DNA of 64,000 nt. It comes from Malurus cyaneus samueli (taxonomy: Eukaryota; Chordata; Aves; Passeriformes; Maluridae). Positions 59,665 to 64,000 of the stretch are shown piece by piece. The notes beneath the pieces were generated by a model. It was not told where the DNA came from and ran no database searches. It saw only the letters and a list, made by a program, of their open reading frames with translations. The translations under genes were made by a program, and so were the position numbers. Where the stretch lies: the NCBI GenBank assembly GCA_009741485.1, contig CM019236.1:59004855-59068854 (forward strand). The letters run 5' to 3'. How positions within the stretch are numbered: the first letter of the stretch is position 1; each line of letters opens with the position of its first letter.

Positions 59665-62097
59665 ACTGTTGGTAACACAATAACCCAAAGTTACGCACAA
59701 GGAAAACCAGTCTTCAACCAGTCAGCAACAGCAGGACTTATTTCTATGACACACATCCAGCAGCAGTTCGGAACATAAATGAGCATCCAACAAGTAGACA
59801 CTAAATACCCGTGGGCCAAGAGGGAAGAAACATCAGCCTATTAACCTGACAGACATGGGAAAAGGAGCTGGCCAAGGAGCAGAGAAGAGTGCTGTATGGT
59901 ACTACTCAGCTCAACTTACGAAACCGCAGAACAGTGGAGAAATACCAGAATCAACTAAAATCTGTCATGCCCTTTTCACACTGCATTTTTCAGCGTGATA
60001 TATCTTCAGCTTTTAGAAGACTATAGATATTGATGAAGATTTTAACTTTTTTTTAAAGGCATCCTTTTTAACATGATAAAAATGGAGGCTTATTTCATGT
60101 CTGTTCCACTGTAATAAAAAGTAATGGTGCTGGAGGGGCAAACATGGCTCAGCAAAAGCAAAATGAGAGTGTCTGATCAAACACAAATCTCATCTTCATG
60201 AACAAAAAACTGCAGTTCAATTTTTTTAACAAAACAATATATAAACATCACATAGAAAGATGGGCTTCTCATCAGTGTAAAATATCAGCACAGGAATATG
60301 CTGTCAGAATCCTTTCCTAGCACTTATAATGCATGTAAATTTAAACAAAGTAAACACATCCAATTCTCAGTATACTATTTTTTCATATTTCACTTCAATC
60401 ATATTGCCAGAGATTTTTTTAAAGGCAAATGATAAACAGCACAATCATTTGAAGAGCGATTCTTCTACAATCTTGGCAGCTGAGTAAATACTTCCACATT
60501 AAGACCTGCAAAGCACTCAGTAACATTTGACAATATATTTGCTCTTAAATCCAATGTTTAAAGGAAAGTTTAGGTAAAGTACAAAAAGCTACAAGGAAAA
60601 TGTAGTTCATATTAAGTCAAATAAAATTCAAATAAAATAGAAATTTCAACTCCACTATAAATGTGACTGAGCTTATTCAAGAACTATAGCCAAGCTTGGG
60701 ATCAGGACTAAAAAGCTTTTTTAAATTAAAAGCAAACTAAGCTTTGGTGATTTTTTCTCGGCTGTTCTGTCAGCATGTTGAAAAACAAAAAATACATCTG
60801 ACTGCTGGACAGCATGACACAGATGAAATTCAAGTTATTGTTCATTCCAGAGGTCTGCTTTTTGAGAAAACTGGAAAAAAATACCTAAGTATACTATTTT
60901 TGGCCATGGAATGATAATTAACAAAAAAGTGATTTCATAAATTTCCTTTGGACAAGAAGCTGATGATCTTTATATTGTTTTATCTAAGCAGGAAGAGTAA
61001 CACTAGAAGTGAAAGGAAACCAAGATGACCAGAAAAAAGGGAACCAGAAAAAAAATTATGAGTATGCTTATTTATATTTTCAACTTATATATTTCCCTAT
61101 AAAAATGAATCAATAAACACATTTCATTGAGAAATAAAAATGTACCCATAGTTTACTATTGTCTCCTACAGAAATTAGGTTCATTCTGATCCAAAAAATC
61201 CAAGAAATTTAAATATTACAGAGCTCCTGCGAGCTGAAACACAGTTGAATTACAATATGAACAATGAAAGAACTTTTACAGTTCTTCAGGAAGACGTGAT
61301 CTCATGGGATTTACTTCTTTGTCGATCCTGCTAACAAATTCTGAGTTAAGGTGCCAAGCAGAAAGAATGAGAGGCAGGAACAGCTTTCGCTGTTTATTTT
61401 TGGATGACAGCCTGATCAGAAAACTAGACTGAAACATACAGTAACAGTAGCACCTATTTACAAAATTATTCTAATTTACAGCTACTTTCAACCATTGCTT
61501 GTACTACTTCTACCTCCCAGAGGAGCAAGAATACACAACACTTCACTGCTTTTTCTGCTGTTTATAAACCAACTGAACTCATATATGTAAATGCTGCAAA
61601 GTGCAGCACTACAAGATGTACATGCATAAAGTGAAACATACTTGAGTAGTTTCAAAAATTTAAACTACTATTTCAAATGACTACAATCATGGTATCAACA
61701 TTATTAATTATGAACATAAACAAATTACATGAACTAGAAACTGAATGTATCAGTCACTTGAGAAATAGAAATTTTATAACTACTGACCTGCACTAACAGT
61801 TTCCAATTTAAAGTATTTACCATTTTCCACACAAAATACATTTAGAAAAAGTCATTTTCATCATCCACTGCAGTTCTCCAGCACTTTCATCCTTTCAGGA
61901 GACTTTACTATGTTCTGCTACAAAAGGAAGCTCTGAAGAAATGCAAAGCTGCACTCTCAGGTTCACCTACAGGCTTACTTCACACACAAGAGTCCATGGT
62001 CAGTTCTCTCCCACTACAATCAACAACAGAATAACTCACCTGTAGCCAGTTCAGGCTCTGTCAATCCCTTCAAACTGAAACAACTGCTCCATTCCAA

Positions 62098-62395
62098 AAT
62101 CATTGAATCACAGAACATGACACATTGGAAGGGACGTGTCAGGATAACAGAGTCCAACACCTGCCTCTATGCAGTTCACTCCAAGAGTCACACCATGTGC
62201 CTAAAAATACTGTCCAAAAACTTGTGGAACTTAGACAAGCTTGCTGCTGTGATCACCTCTCTGAGGAGCCTGTTACAGTGCTCAACCACCACCCTCTGGG
62301 TAAAAAACCTTTTCCAGATATCCAGCCTAAATGTCCCCTGACTCAGCTTCATGCCATTCCCTCAAGTCCTGACACTGAAGAGTGAAAAACTTGTA
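62098..62395 (-). mobile_element. CR1 LINE 3'-end fragment
   Basis: Begins AATCATTGAATCACAGAAC and continues with ACATTGGAAGGGACGTGTC, a 3' landmark, then GAGGAGCCTGTTACAGTGC and TCCAGATATCCAGCC. This is the reverse complement of a CR1 3' end with its terminal repeat at 62098. It lies within the presumed CARNMT1 intron. Confidence 0.88.
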
Positions 62396-64000
62396 TAAAC
62401 CCCAGATTGATCAGCCAGCAAGCCCTGCCAGGGAGGTTAATTGCACAAAGGGGAAGTTGCACTGCCAGTTAAGCCTGATAGCACATGACTCTGCTTCTTA
62501 TCTCAAAAAGGTAAGTACACCTAAGCAGAACAGCCTTCGCTCATAGGAAAAAAGAGGGAGCTCACACTCCCTTACTGTAAGCGAACAAAGGTTTTAGCTA
62601 AGTGCTACAACAGCTCCCCAATGACAATAATAATCTTTTAAAAATGTATTTAAGCAATACATATTTTAGAAATTAAAATAATGCTGTTTGACAAACGAAC
62701 TTGTAGAAATGTCTGACCTATACAGTGATGTATTGAGATTTCAGCAGAGACAAAACAAAACTCAAATGGTACTTCAGAGATACCACAATAGCAACACATG
62801 CTCTGCCACATTAGTTCTATTTGACAACCACGAGAATTCCCCATAAAGAAGCACAAAGCTGTCAACTTTAGATTCATTCCATCTGTTGCCACATGTTGCT
62901 TCCTAGTATCAGGATGTTTTAAAACAGCGTTCATTGATGACAAATGTATAAGTAAAATTTTTCCAGCCTCAGTCATGGATCTCTTATAAGCTATCTCTCC
63001 CATAAGCAGAATCCACTACAAGCTAGCATACAAAAGTTGAACTGCTACTTTGGAGATTAGAATGATTACTTGCAAAATTAACCATTAATTTTCCTACATA
63101 TCTACACATGTATACCTGCAGTATTAATTAAATTTTTATCTTATGTAGGGGACTATTAGCACTAGGAACATCACAGAAAGTTCACTTTCAGATAAAACAT
63201 TTTTAACAGTGCATATGTCTTTAGGTAAGTCAGTTCAAGGTAAAACAGAAAACATGTACACTGCATGTTCTGACACCACAAATAGTCTTTACTAATGAAA
63301 CTAAAAGATGGCTAGTGGGAGAGACTTTTCAGATTTGTACAAATGCATTATTAACAATTACTCAGAGAAGGAAAAAAAACACCACAATACCCTGCTATAT
63401 CAAACCTAAGTAGGGGCCTGTTACATTTATGAATAGAAAGTTTTCCCGCTGTAAGACTACTAAGTTTAAGCTAAAATACACCTTAAATAACTGGGTTGAT
63501 TAATTATCAGAACCAATAGGTGGAATGCTTATACCACTATCACCTGAGACTTTACCATTACACTTCCATGTAACTTACCTAAAACCCCTGCATCATTGAC
63601 AATTTCAATGCTATGAACAAGCCAATATTTACAAAAGTACACTCACACGTGCAACCAAGGTTTTTCAAGAACTGTCTTAGAACACTGCTCTGAAACCAAG
63701 GTTAGAATTTACCATTTTCAGAGTGCAACTGCACTGGTTTAAGAGTCTTCTTCCTTCCTTTGATAATGAAGGGCCAGTCTTACTTTCTGCTGTCACAATC
63801 CTTCCTTTTGCAGCATGCTCCTGAGAATCTGTTTACCTGCAAACTTTACCTCACTGAACACACCTAAGTTAACTTCCTAAAGCCTCTCATTTGAAAGATT
63901 TACATATATTGTTACACCCAGCTGCAGAACAACAACAAAAACATTCCTAGTTTACCTGGTATCACTTTGTGAAGGTTATGATTATACTCTTTACCAATAT

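Larger units (their letters stand above)
57077..64000 (-). other. CARNMT1: Upstream CARNMT1 intron (presumed)
   Basis: Searched on the minus strand for the next exons (family content [21 protein letters not shown] region and the HFWKIINAF start) without success. Holds the A40 run and the CR1 piece at 62098-62395. The remainder is AT-rich. The 117-codon minus ORF at 63003-62650 was not recognised. Confidence 0.55.

Noticed and set aside
62650..63003. 117-codon minus ORF as an upstream CARNMT1 exon
   Set aside because: Its translation does not resemble any part of the CARNMT1 N-terminal region and it lacks suitable splice borders.
1..64000. TRPM7 or TRPM3 instead of TRPM6
   Set aside because: [22 protein letters not shown] and GIPPWG with [10 protein letters not shown] match TRPM6, and the CARNMT1 and C9orf40 neighbours fit only the TRPM6 locus.

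Overview
The window is vertebrate nuclear DNA, almost certainly from a bird and probably a songbird. The evidence is CR1 retrotransposon fragments in both orientations, a tRNA-Ile-headed SINE with a CR1-type tail (44341-44476) like the TguSINE1 family I know from zebra finch, a decayed endogenous retrovirus with bird ERVL-like pol remnants, and short exons in long introns with GT-AG borders. No prokaryotic features, tRNA genes, rRNA genes or CRISPR arrays were seen.

Three protein-coding genes were recognised by homology recalled from memory, all on the minus strand. In transcription order, from high to low coordinate: (1) CARNMT1 (carnosine N-methyltransferase), last five coding exons at 57076-50844 plus a long 3' UTR; its 5' exons were not found and probably lie beyond 64000. 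(2) The C9orf40 homologue, two exons (47134-46825 and 43797-43639), with a CpG-rich promoter and a probable 3' UTR ending near 42.48 kb. (3) TRPM6, a cation channel fused to a kinase; ten consecutive N-terminal exons at 22339-1867, with a likely CpG-island promoter and first exon near 33 kb. The pore, kinase and remaining exons lie off the low-coordinate end. This order and orientation match human 9q21.13, which corresponds to the avian Z chromosome.

Layout: 1-9.2 kb holds TRPM6 exons 11 to 4. 9.7-17.3 kb is an intronic ERV on the minus strand carrying a nested plus-strand LTR with a 5-bp target duplication. 17.8-18.9 kb is an old CR1-like stretch. 21.4-22.3 kb holds TRPM6 exons 3 and 2, with a perfect 23-bp inverted repeat just upstream of exon 2. 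22.5-32.8 kb is TRPM6 intron 1. 32.6-33.2 kb is a CpG island. 33.2-42.5 kb is intergenic with CR1 pieces. 42.5-47.3 kb is C9orf40. 47.27-48.23 kb is a GC-rich 48-bp minisatellite. 48.3-64 kb is CARNMT1.

The most consequential observation is that all three genes carry small frame-breaking or frame-shuffling indels, and nearly all look like loss of one base from a short homopolymer. Exons and splice sites are otherwise well conserved. This fits residual long-read assembly error better than decay, but a degenerating W-linked copy cannot be excluded from sequence alone. I found no undescribed biological system.
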